DNA from: Argentina anserina | Lineage: Eukaryota; Streptophyta; Magnoliopsida; Rosales; Rosaceae | Assembly: GCF_933775445.1 (NCBI RefSeq) | Contig: NC_065874.1 | Location: forward strand, 3,925,001 to 3,989,000 | Length of the DNA: 64,000 bases | Reading direction: 5' to 3' | Part shown: positions 11,101 to 24,327 of the stretch, in pieces | Numbering within the stretch: position 1 is the stretch's first letter | Layout of the letters: each line of letters begins with the position of its first letter | Position numbers and translations under genes: made by a program | The notes under the pieces: generated by a model | What the model saw: the letters and a program-made list of their open reading frames with translations, nothing else | Databases searched by the model: none | Told to the model about the DNA's origin: nothing

Positions 11101-13697
11101 AAGTTTAGCCAAAATAAACTGCTTTGTGAAAACTAATTTTGACACTTCTTTTCCTTGCAGTGATCCAGTTATATTTGTAATTGGATCCACCAAATAATTA
11201 ATTTCAAAAATTTAATCAGGAGGAGGTTTACACACTGCAAAATTCAGATTAAGGGATATAGATGTCTAATATAGCTGTTCTGCTATCTCATAGCTTTTTC
11301 ACTTTGTTTTCTTCCCCCTTTCTTCAGGGTCATGCTCAATGGTGAATTTTTCTTTTTTGTAGTGAACTCAATGATACTATTGTTGAAGCTCAACTAAGGA
11401 CAAGACAAATTCCTCCATTACTTCCTATCAAGGGATCAGTTGATTGCTATTTTCAATCAAACAATCGATTGCTAATACTGGTATGCTATTTTTTTATATA
11501 AGAAGATTTTATTTTGATACTTGCATAGACGACATAGATATATGTCCATATATATAATGTATCTGAAACTTCTCTATAAGAAATCCATTCCTCGAGCAAA
11601 CTTGATGTCGACATGTATGAGTTCAGACCGTTTATACAATGTTGTCAGCGAATACCTTTTTTTTTATCTATTAAGAAATTTCTGTTGAATGTTTCAAAAT
11701 TGGACTCCTACTTGAAATTGCTGAAACAATTAAAATTTACAGTTTCTTGGTTTCACCTTACAGTTCTCATCATCTTCATTGTCTCTCTCTCCATTACAGG
11801 GATTTAATGCCACTTTAACTGAACCAAAGGATACCCTTGGGAGAGGGGGAGGTCAGATTAGAGAAATGGAACTCAAATTGCACCCAGATCTCAAGGAACC
11901 TTTGAAAAAGCTTTGTAATGACTCAAAGACAACAATTGTTGTCATTAGTGGAAGTGACCGAAACGTCTTGGACTATGTACAGTAGCCTTCCATCGGCAAT
12001 GCTTTATTTCTAGCATCTTGAATGTTAAGTGTTGGGACTGATAATTTTATTTACAGAACTTTGGCGACTACAACATGTGGTTGGCAGCAGAAAATGGGAT
12101 GTTCTTGCGTCTTACAACAGGAGAATGGATGACAACTATGCCAGAGAATTTAAATATGGATTGGGTTGACAGCGTAAAGGTATGCATTATAATGCATACT
12201 CTTCCGGTTGACTTTTGTATCCAAGTTCAAATTTCTGACATCTGACCATGATTTCAGCATGTTTTTGAGTATTTCACTGAAAGAACCCCGAGATCTCATT
12301 TTGAGCTTCGTGAAACTTCACTTGTATGGAACTATAAATATGCAGGTAGCACAAAGCTTCTAGTTTTTTCCTGCTTATTGTAGTTTCTCTTACTCTCAGT
12401 TAATGATACTGCATTGCTGCTGCAGTTTTGATTTATACATTATATCTATTAACTGCCTCAGTATGTCCATATTATTAGATGTTGAGTTTGGGAGACTCCA
12501 AGCCAGGGATCTGCTGCAGCATCTTTGGACAGGCCCAATCTCAAATGCATCTGTCGATGTCGTCCAGGGTGGTCGGTCTGTGGAGGTTCGAGCTGTTGGT
12601 GTTACAAAGGTAAGTTATTCGAACTAGATTTAACTCCTGGATTCTATGTTTTGGATCTACTACTATAACATTCTATATTCTGTTCCCATGTTTGAGCAGG
12701 GTGCAGCTATTGACCGTATCTTGGGAGAGATTGTTCATAACAAAGGCATGAAGACACCAATTGATTATGTTTTATGTATTGGCCACTTTCTACCAAAGGT
12801 GTGTTTCTTCTTTTTCTTGTCAGCTAAGTCGTCTCCATGGAGATGAGTTTTCAACAGTGAGCGTTTTGATTGGAAAGTTTTGCATATGATTTCCATGTGC
12901 GTCGTTTTGACACTTTCCTTCATACTGCCCAAAGTTATAGAGTCGCTTATTAACACTTTTTTAGAACATGCTAAACAATAATTGAAGGCTATAAAGATGT
13001 TTCATTATGCCTATGTGTTGTTGCTCCAGAAGCTATGATATAAAAAAGATTAGCTTTTGGAGATAGTATCAAAATTATAGCATGCATAATTGAGTTCTTG
13101 AGTTTGATGATTGATATGTTATGTAATACCATGGACTGACTTTTGTAGGACGAGGATCTCTATACATTCTTCGAACCAGAGCTTCCTTCTGAGGTACCAA
13201 TCCAAAGTATTCCTCGACCCACGTCAGTCCCAACTCCTGTCAACCCGTCTTTGCCCAAGATTTCAACGGGTAAAAGTAATTCTAAGGGATCCCGCCTTAA
13301 GAAGCAACGGTCATTGTCAACTATAGAAAAGAGAGCTAATATTGGAATTGTGAATGCTTGGAGGCCAACATTAATGCGTGATAGAATGTCTCTGCATGAA
13401 GGTTCTTCTGTGCTTGACCTCAAGGGTGACAACTACTTCTCTTGTGCTGTTGGGAGAAAGCGATCCAGTGCAAGATATCTCCTTCAATCCTCCGACGATG
13501 TTGTTACACTTCTAAAAGAGTTTGCTGAAGGTAGAGAACCAATGCCTGTCGACTCAGAACTTGAACCAGTGCCTCTTGATTCTGAAGGTGGAACAATGCC
13601 GCGCGACTCAATTGGTGGAGCAGGGTCTCTCGACTTACTAGGTGCAGCAGTGCCTGGCAACTCAGAAGGCGGAGAACAAAGCATTGAAAATGTCTAG
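5861..13697 (+). CDS. TPS1: Class I alpha,alpha-trehalose-phosphate synthase (UDP-forming), TPS1-type
   Basis: Makes trehalose-6-phosphate, the plant sugar-status signal, from UDP-glucose and glucose-6-phosphate. Seventeen coding exons with GT-AG borders join in phase: 5861-6227, 6462-6559, 6785-7173, 7506-7620, 7750-7851, 8478-8628, 8977-9065, 9687-9735, 10206-10306, 10787-10974, 11363-11480, 11800-11976, 12057-12179, 12258-12345, 12479-12609, 12700-12798, 13149-13697; total 977 aa. The start MPGNKYN is the one typical of plant TPS1. Residues ~14-26 hold the Leu/Arg-rich N-terminal motif [11 protein letters not shown] linked to autoinhibition in Arabidopsis TPS1. The GT20 synthase domain starts near residue 88 (VVANRLPVS) and keeps [32 protein letters not shown] and [10 protein letters not shown]. 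The phosphatase-like domain from residue ~590 has GFNATLTEP instead of DxDGT, so phosphatase activity is not expected. The last ~45 residues form a divergent, weakly repeated Pro/Asp/Ser/Gly tail. Confidence 0.95.
8079..8120. repeat. (CT)n(CA)n microsatellite in TPS1 intron 5
   Basis: A compound dinucleotide tract, CT followed directly by CA, inside the intron between 7852 and 8477. The paralogous intron of the second TPS copy has a pure CT tract at the same place (43152-43191), so the repeat predates the duplication. Confidence 0.85.
9264..9319. repeat. Perfect 28-bp tandem duplication in TPS1 intron 7
   Basis: The 28-bp unit beginning AGAGTCCTGCTATCTTGCTA is present twice head to tail with no mismatch, which points to a recent slippage or repair event. 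It lies well away from both splice sites. Confidence 0.9.
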
Positions 13698-14261
13698 ACC
13701 TCATCATATTTCTGTGACAAGGGTCATAAAGATTTCTTTCACAAGTACATACAAAATCCATGAAAAATTTCAGACCCACGGGACTTGGTTTTGTAGGTAG
13801 AAGAAAACCAAAAATTGCACATAAGAGATGTTCAGAACTTCAGGTCACCTTGTTCAGTACATTTTACCCAAAGAAACAAAGAGAAGAGCTTAAATCACAA
13901 TGCTCAAAATTTTGCCTTCTTATTGTATGGTTGCTTTAATTTTTCTCATTGCAAAATTATTATTCTGCACAGTAGCGGCCTTTAGACTCAAATCTCTTTC
14001 AAACTTTTTTTCCCATCGTCTTTGACTATGGAGAAGGCTAAGGTTTTCAAGTCACTTTCAACTTTTCAAGCAAGTACCTAAGACTACCAAGTAATGGAAT
14101 ATTTTGATAGCACAACTCCATAGTGGAGTAGCCCATAATTTGACATTCTTGATATGGACATACGGTGTCGTTTTCGGATTGTATTGCATACTACCACAAT
14201 TATCTTTCACTCTATTATTATCTAAGGATATTGTCATGCAGATGAAATAATTAAATTAAAA
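13698..14261 (+). other. TPS1 3' untranslated region and downstream DNA
   Basis: About 300 bp after the stop can be aligned by eye to the DNA after the second TPS copy (47643-47830). Shared blocks include TTTCAGACCC, AGAAAACCAAAAATTGCAC and TGGTTGCTTTA. This is therefore transcribed 3' sequence carried along in the duplication. No further gene follows. Confidence 0.55.
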
Positions 14262-14640
14262 AGCTGTGTATAGTTAGAAAAGTATCGTATGATGTTGGAA
14301 CTTGGATAAAGTGAGCAAATGAGCAGGGGCAAGAAGAAATGTGATGCAAGGGGATCACTAAATTCAGACTCAATCTCTATTATGCATTCAAGTTGCAAAG
14401 TTAGTTCGTGAAATCTTATATATAAATTAAAAGTTAGTTCGTGATAAAGTTCATTTATTTTATTCTGTTGAAGAAATATTATATACAGTTAGAAAAGTAT
14501 TTTATGGTGTTTGAACTTAGAAAAGGTGTAACAAAATAAACAGCAAGTAATGAGTGGTGGCAAGAAGGATCCATTGTGATGCAAGGTGATCACTAAATTC
14601 ATGATCTCTATCATGCATCAAGTAGCAAAGTTAGCTTGTG
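14262..14640. repeat. Imperfect tandem duplication of about 160 bp
   Basis: Two diverged copies (about 14262-14410 and 14480-14640) share the order AGTTAGAAAAGTAT, a GGTGATCACTAAATTCA-type block, ATCTCTAT-ATGCAT and GCAAAGTTAG. No coding capacity is seen. It may be a remnant of a repeat element downstream of TPS1. Confidence 0.6.
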
Positions 14641-15262
14641 ACATGAACTTTATAACCCACTCCTTCTAAGAAAGCAATATTCTTCAAGTATCGTATTGGA
14701 ATGAGATTGAACTCATAAATCATGGTTTTCTATGTATAAACGTAGATTGGATTCCCAAGTTGCATATTATTATTCGGTATGCAGTATGCTGTTTACGTAG
14801 GCGCATAACCAATTAAAGAGGGATGGTATGCGGAAGAGGAAATGACCACGCATATATATAGAATAGGGCAGAGCTAGTAATGCATGGAAGAATTAGTTTG
14901 TAATTCACAATGTGACATGTATGCAACCATGAGTCAATGGACATTCGAAGTAGGCAATGTTGTGACAGAGCCGAAATCCTATTCTGCATGCCTTTGAAAC
15001 TGAGACTTAGAATGAAATTGGTGGTCCTCTTAAGTCCCAAATACAGCTGCCCCTAAATAAACTAGTTCATCGAGTTGTATTATGGAATTCGAAAAAAAAA
15101 ACAAATTGAGTTGTATTGCTTTCATGATCTTTTTAAATCTCTACTTTAGTTTATAAATTTATGGAGAGCGTGAATGCGTACAAACGATGCAATTAGTTTC
15201 AAATTCACAAGTCTCTTATTGATAGGTTGTTGACGTTTTATAGAAGGAACTACAATCAAATA
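14641..15262. other. Intergenic DNA, nothing recognised
   Basis: AT-rich sequence without a credible gene, ending at the target duplication of the solo LTR. Confidence 0.3.
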
Positions 15263-15267
15263 CAAAT

Positions 15268-18191
15268 TGTAATAACCCTCATTTTTTTTTTCAAACAATT
15301 TTTGAGTGTGATTGGAATTCTATAAAATTGTGGAATTTAAATAGAATGAATGTGGTTGGTTACGACGTTATGAAACGAGTAACGGATACGTTTTCGGAAC
15401 GTTTAATTCGAAAAACGTTACGTTTCCGCAACGTATATATCGACTTTTATTCCGTCGCTCGGTTGCGGAAACTTCCTTCACAAAAGTCGTAGGGCTCGTC
15501 GATACGAGTTCATGGATATATGACGCGTTGTAATCAGACGTAGTACGTAAAAGTTATTAACGATAGAAGTTGTTTCCGATTTTGGAAATTAGTATATAAA
15601 GGATGTTTTATCAGCTAGGGTTTCCAAAAGTGGAAACCCCTCACTCTCTCTCTTCTCTCCGCCTCCCTCGGCTCTCTCTCCCCGATTCTCCTTCCCTCTC
15701 TCTCCCTCCCCGATCTCCGCCCTCAGTCCTTCGTGGCTTGCACCGCCGCTCTCTACGGCCTTGCGAGCTCCCCTGCAAGTGACCCCGAGTTCCCCGCACC
15801 GTGCCTCGCTGCCACGAGCTTCGACGACAAACCAGAGCTTGGAGGTTACCGCCGCATCACGCATCGTCACCGGCAAAGCTAGGGCACGGGGACTAGCTCA
15901 CTGTCGCCGCCTCTCCTACTTGGCACCACCTGCAACCAAGCAAGGCGCAGATCGAGACATCATCACGCCCTCGGCTCGACCTCCACCTTCGCAGGGTTCT
16001 AGCTCCTCCGGTGACGTCACAATGACTCCAGGGAACGATTGAGGTAAGGGATCGATTGATTGAGTGATTGTGATTGAAAAATTGTTGGTTGTTTGTGATT
16101 TTGTGGAGATCGGAGATAGGAGATGAGGGTGGACTACCGCCGCATTAAGCGGCGCGTGTGGAAGTGTGGGGTGGCGTAGGGGCGGCCTAGGATCGAAGGG
16201 AGGAAGAGGGGAGAAAGGAAGATGGTTTTGGGGTGGCGGTGGTGTCATACGCGCATTTGATGGTGTCGGCGCGTGTGCCCCACGCGCTGCCACAGTGAGT
16301 GGCGCGTGAGCGCCACGCGCGGCCTGCCGGAGGTGGCGCGTGCACCCCACGCGCCGCCACGTGCGGCGGCGTGAACAGTGATTCCGAGAAGGGTAATTTT
16401 GTAATTTATTTTTACGTACGGTAAATGTAAATTTAAATTACTTTCAGTAAAGATAAAAAGTAATTTTGGAAGGGTAATACGGTAATTATTATTTACTGAA
16501 ACATTACGTACATTTGAATAGTAATTATACGTACAGAAATACATAAACAGTATGTACTCGTACAACGATACGTATTGGTTATGTATTTGTACATTAGTAC
16601 TGTGAATAGTAATCGTGAACAGTAACAGTGATTAGTACTATGAATAGTAACAGTACGTGAACAGTAACACTGAATAGTGACGGTGAACAGTAAATTCGTA
16701 AAACCGAAAATTGCTGAACAGTAACCGATTATTACTGTTTCGGCATTTAAAGGTTTACGAAATGTTTCTAAATTCTTTTCTTATCTTTTCAAGGTGATTG
16801 ATAAATCAAGGAAATGAATTATCTTCGGAAATTGTGGAATTACGCTCGAGTCGATAAGGTGAGTAAAATCTCACATATTTACGAATCTACCCTTGCGGTG
16901 TTCTAAGATATTTGCAAGAGTTTTTAATATTGAAATACGACATGTATACAATATAATGGATTCTATATATATTGTATAAATGGTAATAAGTACATATATA
17001 TATAATTTGCTATATTATATACTGTTATGAATTCATCTGAATTAGGTCAATTCGATGACAAGCATGTGAGTTTAATATGGAGTTTGTTAAACGTTTTGTC
17101 TTCGGACGTGTTTATAAATTATGACATGTATAAGATATAATGGATTATATATATATCGTATAAATGGTAAATAAATACATATATATATATATATAGTTTG
17201 CTATATAATATACTGTTATGATTTTATTGTGATGATGTCATTTTGATGACAAGATATTTCGAGCATGTGATTTTGATTTGTACAATATGATGTGAGATTA
17301 TTGTACGTGATTTTAACATTGAGACTGTTAAAATGTGATTTGTCTTCGGACCTGATGTTTGGTACAATATGATGTGAGATTATTGTACGTGTTTGGCAAG
17401 TCGAAACCTAGCCTTTGGCCGGGCGAAAGTTACGATACAGTTAGAGCTCTAGTCTGTCTGCCGTAGTACTGCATGTGAGGTAACGGGTGGTTATCTGCTC
17501 ATGGGTACTCAGATTGTTTTGGATGTTGGGTAGCGGGTGGCTATCCAATATCAGCGGTGTATTACGAGAGGGGTAACAGATGTGTACCAGCGTTCTTGGT
17601 ACCCGTAATATAAATGCATTTGGGTAACCAGATGAGTTACTTAATTTCTCATGAGCGTTTTATTTCATATTTCTTTGGGACGACCAGATGGGCCGTCCAT
17701 TAACTCATGAGTGCATTTATATTTGTTGATTTCTGGATTTTCGTATATATTGAAATGCGAATTATATTTTCATTTTACTCATACGAGCTGTAAAGCTTAC
17801 CGGGTTTGTGTTTACAATCCCGGTGCACCAAATCGATGGTGTAGGGGATAATTCTGCAGGTGTTGATTAGTGGAGATTGAGTGACGACTCCGGAGGCTCA
17901 AAGTCGTTCGTATCCTGCTTGTGGTGAGGTTTTTAGCGTGGATTTGTGTGTGAGAATTTGAGTGGAGTTATTTGTGAGTTTTGTGAGAGTTTGTGAGGAT
18001 TATTACCATTCCATCTTATGTATTGTTGAATTATAAATTTGGGTTGTAATAATTGGTTTTCTGAGTTGTATTAAGAACTCAGAATTGATCCGCTGTGACA
18101 TTTTAAATGATTTCGACTTCATTGAGATTATTTGGTGTTTAACGACTTTAAAATTTTGAGTTTTTAAGCTCGAAATTTTGGGGTCGTTACA
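15268..18191 (+). mobile_element. Solo LTR of a Ty3/gypsy-type retrotransposon (2.9 kb)
   Basis: The element starts TGTAATAACCC and ends GGGTCGTTACA, so it has TG...CA termini extended to an ~11-bp inverted repeat. It is flanked by a perfect 5-bp target duplication CAAAT at 15263-15267 and 18192-18196. No second LTR or internal domain is present, which defines a solo LTR. A TATA box (AGTATATAAA, 15591-15600) precedes a CT-rich leader. Inside are a GC-rich block with repeated GGCGCGTG/CCACGCGC units (16260-16375), an array of GTGAACAGTAA-like units (16600-16740), a ~150-bp AT-rich unit present twice (about 16935-17080 and 17120-17270) and degenerate GGGTAAC(C)RGATG repeats (17470-17720). Related LTRs in opposite orientation lie at 52.5 kb and from 61567. 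Open frames in the GC-rich block are not credible genes. Confidence 0.85.
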
Positions 18192-18485
18192 CAAATAGAC
18201 TGAATTAATTACAAAGAAAAATAAATTTAAACAAATATGATTCTAAAAAGGAAGTTAAAAGTAAAAGGTCAATCAACCTCTAGGGTCAACTGCGTTATTC
18301 AATGACAGTGAGAACGTATCTATAAATATACATACCATGTATGTATTCTCACACACACATATCAGATACTAGAGATACGATACTTGTATCAAGGTCCCTA
18401 CCCTAAGAATCTTGCGGGACCGTTCTGGAATCTGATATTCCGAATATCATAGATAAGAGTTTCGTTTTTGATTATTCTCTAAACT

Positions 18486-18493
18486 TATATAAA
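18486..18493 (+). promoter_or_regulatory. TATA box of the subtilase gene
   Basis: TATATAAA stands 61-68 bp before the start codon at 18554, giving a short leader of about 30-40 nt. Confidence 0.6.
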
Positions 18494-18553
18494 CACCCCA
18501 TTTAAGATCAAATTTATGCAGTAGTATTGTAATCGTATATCAGATCACCACCA

Positions 18554-21500
18554 ATGAAGCCAGTTTTCTTCATCATCATCTCTCTCCTTCTCCTTCCTCT
18601 CTTGGCCTCGTGCTCAGAGCATAAGGTACGCTGATACATACATATTCTTCTAGCTTTGGAAATATTCGTTTTCTATAAACTCTGATTAATTATATGCGTT
18701 TGTATCGTGGTTATCATATGTAGGTGTACATAGTATATTTTGGGGAGCACAGTGGAAAGAAAACACTGCATGAGATTGAGGACATCCACCACTCATATTT
18801 ACTATCTGTGAAAGAAACTGAGGAACATGCCAGGGCTTCACTGCTTTACAGTTACAAGCACAGCATCAATGGTTTCGCAGCAGTTCTCTCTGAGGATGAA
18901 GCTTCTAGGTTATCTGGTAAAGTAATCAATAGCTTCTTCTCCCCATCCTCCTCCATCTCTATACTTTTCTCTAATAGTTGCAGAATGGTGATCTCTGAAC
19001 AGAACTGGAAGAAGTTGTATCGGTATGGCCGAGCCACCCAAGAAAGTACACCATGCACACAACAAGGTCATGGCAGTTTGTGGGGATTGAAGAAGAGGAA
19101 GAGGGGAATTACTGGAAACACAATCAGATGGGAGGAGACTTCTTATCCAAAGCAGGTTTTGGCAAGAACATCATTGTTGGAGTCCTTGATAGTGGTACGT
19201 AATAAACAAAACCATATACAAAGTTACAAACCACATAATTGCATATAATCACTTCACTCCAAATAGTACTCTTGTTTCACATGTGACGCCACTCCAATCA
19301 TTTTTGTATTTGATCTAAAGGTGCTGTATTCTTGTAGTTACTAGGCATCCTGCGCGCTGTCTTACTAACAGTAAATGGGGATGATTGGTCTTCGTTGATT
19401 TCAGTTGTTGCTTGGCACGAAAAAAAAAAACAACTTTCATTCGAGCAAAACATACTATAAGTCTATAATGAAAGTAGATTTATATCCATAATCTAATAAT
19501 ATAACATGCCGTCCAAATGTGGTGCCGTAAAGAAATTATCAGTTTATCACTATGTACATATGTGATGTGATATTGGTTGGTGGTATACAAAATGCTGTCA
19601 GGTGTATGGCCAGAATCAAAGAGCTTCCGTGATGTAGGAATGGGGCCCGTTCCAAAATCATGGAGGGGAATCTGCCAAACTGGAGTTGGCTTTAATTCAT
19701 CCCACTGCAATAGGTAACCTTAAATCTCTTTCGTTCTTAATCTTCCTTATATTCATTATATTTCAAAGATTAAAAATCACTCCACATCTGTTCATTCTTG
19801 TTCTCCTTTCTCACTTAGTTATATAAATGTGTAGTCATTTTGCTGCTTGGGTAGTTGTGTTTTGGGAAAACATGTGAATTGATTTAAGTATGAATCTGTA
19901 ACACAGAGTACTAGAAGATTAGGCAGTTTCGTATGAACTTCAAAATATAATTTATTTCTTGGGACCATGGGCGATTTCTTTTCTAACTAGCTAGATCTTC
20001 TCTTGGGAAAATACTTGATATGCTGCCAGTTTCTGACATTAGGGTTTCTAGTGTCAAACAATGTTTGCCTAGACAAGGATAGCTAGACCCACAACCACAT
20101 GACATAACACATGAGAATGATGAGATAGGCTAACTGGCTAACTGGCTAACAATAAGGACATGAGGAACCAATGGTAATGTCAAGATCGAAACACCAATAG
20201 TAAAGTAACCTCTCCAACATGGCATTGCATCTCAAATCACATTCTCTGTAATGACCCAAACGTACTGCTTACTACAAGTGCTAGAGATATACTCATAGTC
20301 CTCACCAAATTTATTTGCAAATTTAATAATGTAAATTTGCATGTTTTTATGTTTATGCATGTTTTAAATCTACATGCTTCTAAACTAATGCTCACCACAT
20401 GTACTTACTAGCTTGCTCGATTAGAAAGCATGTTCAGACTACTTCGATCTTGATTCCTTGAGCTAGAGTCTTTATAGAGGTGGTGGCTTAATGATTCCTG
20501 CGAGAATTTTCAATTTACGTAAATTTTTCACTTTAATCTTAAAACATATACCGTGAGTTTTAATATTTAGGTGTTAGGCTCATACACTTTATGTTTTAAT
20601 GAAAATATAAATGGACCAAAGTTTATGACATTTCGTAGAATTTAAGATTGAGAGACGAAAGATTTCATAAATCAGTTAAGCTATGAAATTTCTTCAGAGC
20701 TGCTTGTTAATTCATAACATCAGTACGATATTTCCTAAATGTAAATCTCACCCCCCATGTGAGATTTGGGCCTTGGGGTATACAATTTATCGAAACTAGA
20801 ACCGTCAGTTCGGGGAATCTAAATTATGAACCGGGGATGACCTAGAGAAGTTTATGTATCAACTTTGATTTGATTTAATATTTTATCTAGTCTAGATAAG
20901 AAAAAGAGGGTTTGATTGGTACACTATTCAAACTTGATTGAACCAAGGAAAAAAAAAATTATCGTACAGAATTGACGCCCTACACATTTTGTTCTTTTCT
21001 GGATGGCTGCTATGGTTGTTTGTGATTATTAAGTCGACTGAAACGTAAAGTATTTGTGACCATGCATCGATGATATCCCAAGATGAAGCATTAGTCTATT
21101 TCAATCAAGCAAAGCCAGTAGGTGATCCATCTATTTGACAATTTGTTTCTTGGCTTCTTTTGGTTTCTTTATCTTGTGAACTTCTGTGGTCTTCTCTGAT
21201 GCCTCTGTAGCAGCAGCCATTTGAAATTATGCAAACAACCATTTGAGATTGTGCAACAGCCAATGCATTTGAAATAATGCAACTCTTGTGAACTTCAATT
21301 CATTGGTCTTGCCTCGTGCCATCTGAAACTAAAATAATGCAACAGCCTTTTGAAATAATGCAACATTTCTTAATCTTCTGATTATTCTTCCTATTATTGT
21401 AGCAGGCATCTGTCATTGGACGTATCTCTGATGCAGCCTTCTCAATTATTTTCCTTTTTCAGAGCCCCCTAATTCTTAGTGGACGGTTGCTTAGCTTCAT

Positions 21501-24327
21501 ATGTGCCCTATATTACTTGGCTAACCCTTACTAATTAGTACATGATTAAATTGAAACCATTAGTGTTACTGCCCAACTCATTGGTGCCGTTTGGATAAGT
21601 AGTTACTTACCTGCGAGGGCAAACTCGCTACCACATAAACAGATAAACTGTAGGTTAGGCAAAATAGACATCACTGGTATCATGATCGATCTTGTTGTGG
21701 CAACTAATTACTGATTAGTAACTAAGAACAAACTCATTAGCACCTAAGAACGTACAAGTGGTAGTGCACTTGTTTATGATAGGTATGGAGCAACTAGCTC
21801 GCTCAAGACTTTATTTTCTGAACAACTTCTATATAAAGTTCTTAAGAAGTTAATATTACGTCATTATTTACTCAAAATTGTTCAGGGATCGACATTTTCG
21901 TTAATAGATTCTACGTAGTGATTGTTCTATTTTAGGGAATTTTGCTATTGTCTTACTGAGTCTGTGATGATGGTTTCTTTGATCTTATAGGAAGCTGATT
22001 GGAGCTCGTTACTACCTCAAAGGGTTTGAGCAACACTACGGTCCTCTTAATGTCTCAGATGATTCTCGATCACCGCGTGACATGGATGGCCACGGAACCC
22101 ACACGAGCTCAACCGTGGCTGGTCGAGTCGTTCCCAATGCCGCTGCTCTGGGCGGGTTCGCTCGCGGCTCTGCCTCCGGTGGTGCCCCATTGGCACACAT
22201 TGCCGTGTACAAGGTGTGCTGGGCTATACCAGGTGCATCCAAGGCTGAGGGAAACACATGCTTTGAGGCGGACATGTTTGCAGCCATGGATGACGCCATA
22301 GCTGACGGTGTGGATGTGATGAGCCTATCAATCGGGACATCTCAACCTGTGAAGTTGACCGAGGACGGTATTGCTCTTGGAGCATTGCATGCAGCTAAGA
22401 AGAACATTGTGGTGGCTTGTAGTGCTGGAAACGCAGGCCCTGCCCCATCTACTCTATCAAACCCAGCTCCATGGATCTTCACTGTTGGTGCCAGCAGCTT
22501 GGACCGAGCGTTTATGTCACCTGTTGTGCTTGGAAATGGCTTGAGCATTGAGGTACTTTACTATAATTTCACCCCGAGCATAATAAAATGGTAATTGTAA
22601 AATGCTTGTTAGTTAACTCTTTTGATTGAATTAACATTTTAAGGGAGAAACAGTGACCCCAAGCAAGCTGGAAGAGAATAAGATGTACCCTTTAGTATAT
22701 GCAGGGGATGTTGTCAACCCTGGTGTAGCCCAAAATCTGACAGGGTAAGATGTCTTCACTTTAATATTTAGTCTCTATTTCTTTAGAGATCATTGATAGT
22801 TAATCACTGGTTAATTGAATACTACAATAATGAACTGTAAAACTCAATGTGGCATGCAGACAATGCCTCGCGGGTTCTCTTTCTCCTGAAAAAGTTAAGG
22901 GAAAGATAGTGTTCTGCGTGAGAGGTGCTGGGATGAGAGTTTCAAAAGGCATGGAAGTGAAAAGGGCTGGTGGTGTTGGTTTTATTTTAGGAAACAGCAA
23001 AGCAAATGGAGGTGAAATTTCGGTTGATCCTCATGTCATTCCTGCCACTGCGTTGTCATATAGCAATGCCAATAGGCTTATGGAATACATCAAATCTACT
23101 AAAGATCCAAAAGCAACTATCATACCAGCAAGGACAGTGTTGCATACAAAACCAGCTCCATTTATGACTGCTTTCACTAGTAGAGGCCCGAGTGTCATTG
23201 ATCCTAACATTCTCAAGGTACATGTTTCACTCGATTTATTTATTGCAAGGCTGTCAATTTTGAAAATGCGCGCACATTCAACTTGCTTTACTTGTATGAA
23301 AAGTACTAATTGGTGCCGAAAATCTGCCTCTTTTGTTTCATCTCAGCCTGATATCACAGCTCCTGGACTAAATATATTGGCAGCATGGACTGAGGCTGAA
23401 GCCCCTACCAAGTTGTCAATGGATCAACGAGTGGCTCAGTATACCATCGAGTCTGGAACTTCAATGTCTTGTCCTCACGTTGCTGCGGCTGCAGCACTTC
23501 TTAAGGCCATCCACCCTGACTGGAGCAGTGCTGCCATAAAATCTGCTCTAATGACCACAGGTAAATTATAGTACTAACTTCCATTTGATTGTTACATCGA
23601 TCACTAGTTTCTTTGATCAAGTAGAACATAGAACTGATGGACTTACTGTACCTGTATGCTTACTGCAATACATCAAATTATTAATCTTCTATGGTCTGAA
23701 AGATATCTAGCATGTCATGTTGTCAAATTCACATGTATACATTTTCCTCAAAAGATTTTATGTATCCTGATTTTTGTTGTTCCTGCAGCGGGGATAAGAA
23801 ACAACGTAGGTATGCCATTGAACGATGAATCCGGCGGTGCTGCAACCCCTTTTGCATATGGTGCTGGCCACTTCCGGCCTACCAAGGCAGCAGACCCTGG
23901 CCTTGTGTATGATGCCTCATATGGAGACTATCTTCTCTACTTCTGCAGTATGGGAGTTAAGAACTTTGATCCAACATTCAAGTGTCCAATATCACCACCA
24001 GCGGCAGTCAACCTGAACTATCCTTCCATTGCAATCCCGAAACTGAATGGCACCATAACGATTAAGAGGACAGTCACAAATGTTGGTAACCCCAAAAGCG
24101 TCTACTTCTTTACTTCCAAACCGCCTTTGGGCATCTCGGTTAAGGCCTCTCCAAGTATATTGTTCTTTGATCGTGTTGGCCAGAAGAAGAGCTTCACCGT
24201 TACTGTCAAAGCAAGGACAGAGATGCTTAACGATAACCCGTTGAAAGATGAGTATGCATTTGGCTGGTACACTTGGACTGATGGACCTCATACTGTTAGG
24301 AGTCCAATTGCAGTTTCTTTAGCATAG
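18554..24327 (+). CDS. Subtilisin-like serine protease, SBT5 type (close to SBT5.6)
   Basis: Secreted S8 family peptidase acting in the apoplast. Nine exons join in phase to 780 aa: 18554-18625, 18724-18916, 19003-19194, 19602-19713, 21991-22552, 22644-22744, 22860-23217, 23347-23560, 23789-24327. Exon 1 encodes the signal peptide ([20 protein letters not shown]). Residues ~25-110 are the I9 inhibitor prodomain ([13 protein letters not shown]...). The catalytic triad is complete: Asp151 (VLDSG), His224 (DGHGTH), Ser569 (SGTSMSCPH), with oxyanion Asn337 (SAGNAGP). A protease-associated domain lies between the His and Ser regions, and the C-terminal fibronectin-III-like domain contains [10 protein letters not shown]. 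Length and exon order match plant SBT5 proteases (usually ~750-800 aa). Intron 4 is unusually long (2.3 kb). The correct acceptor of exon 3 is CTGAACAG at 18995-19002, because other frames hit stops. The substrate cannot be inferred. Confidence 0.93.
21218..21366. repeat. Degenerate CATTTGAAATAATGCAACA minisatellite in subtilase intron 4
   Basis: Four to five imperfect copies of a unit like CCATTTGAAATAATGCAACA are spread over 150 bp of the long intron. A shorter array, CTAACTGG three times, lies at about 20132-20150. Neither is coding. Confidence 0.7.

Noticed and set aside
15761..16350. Overlapping open frames of 93-144 codons on both strands
   Set aside because: They lie in the GC-rich block of the solo LTR, overlap each other on opposite strands and show no family features.
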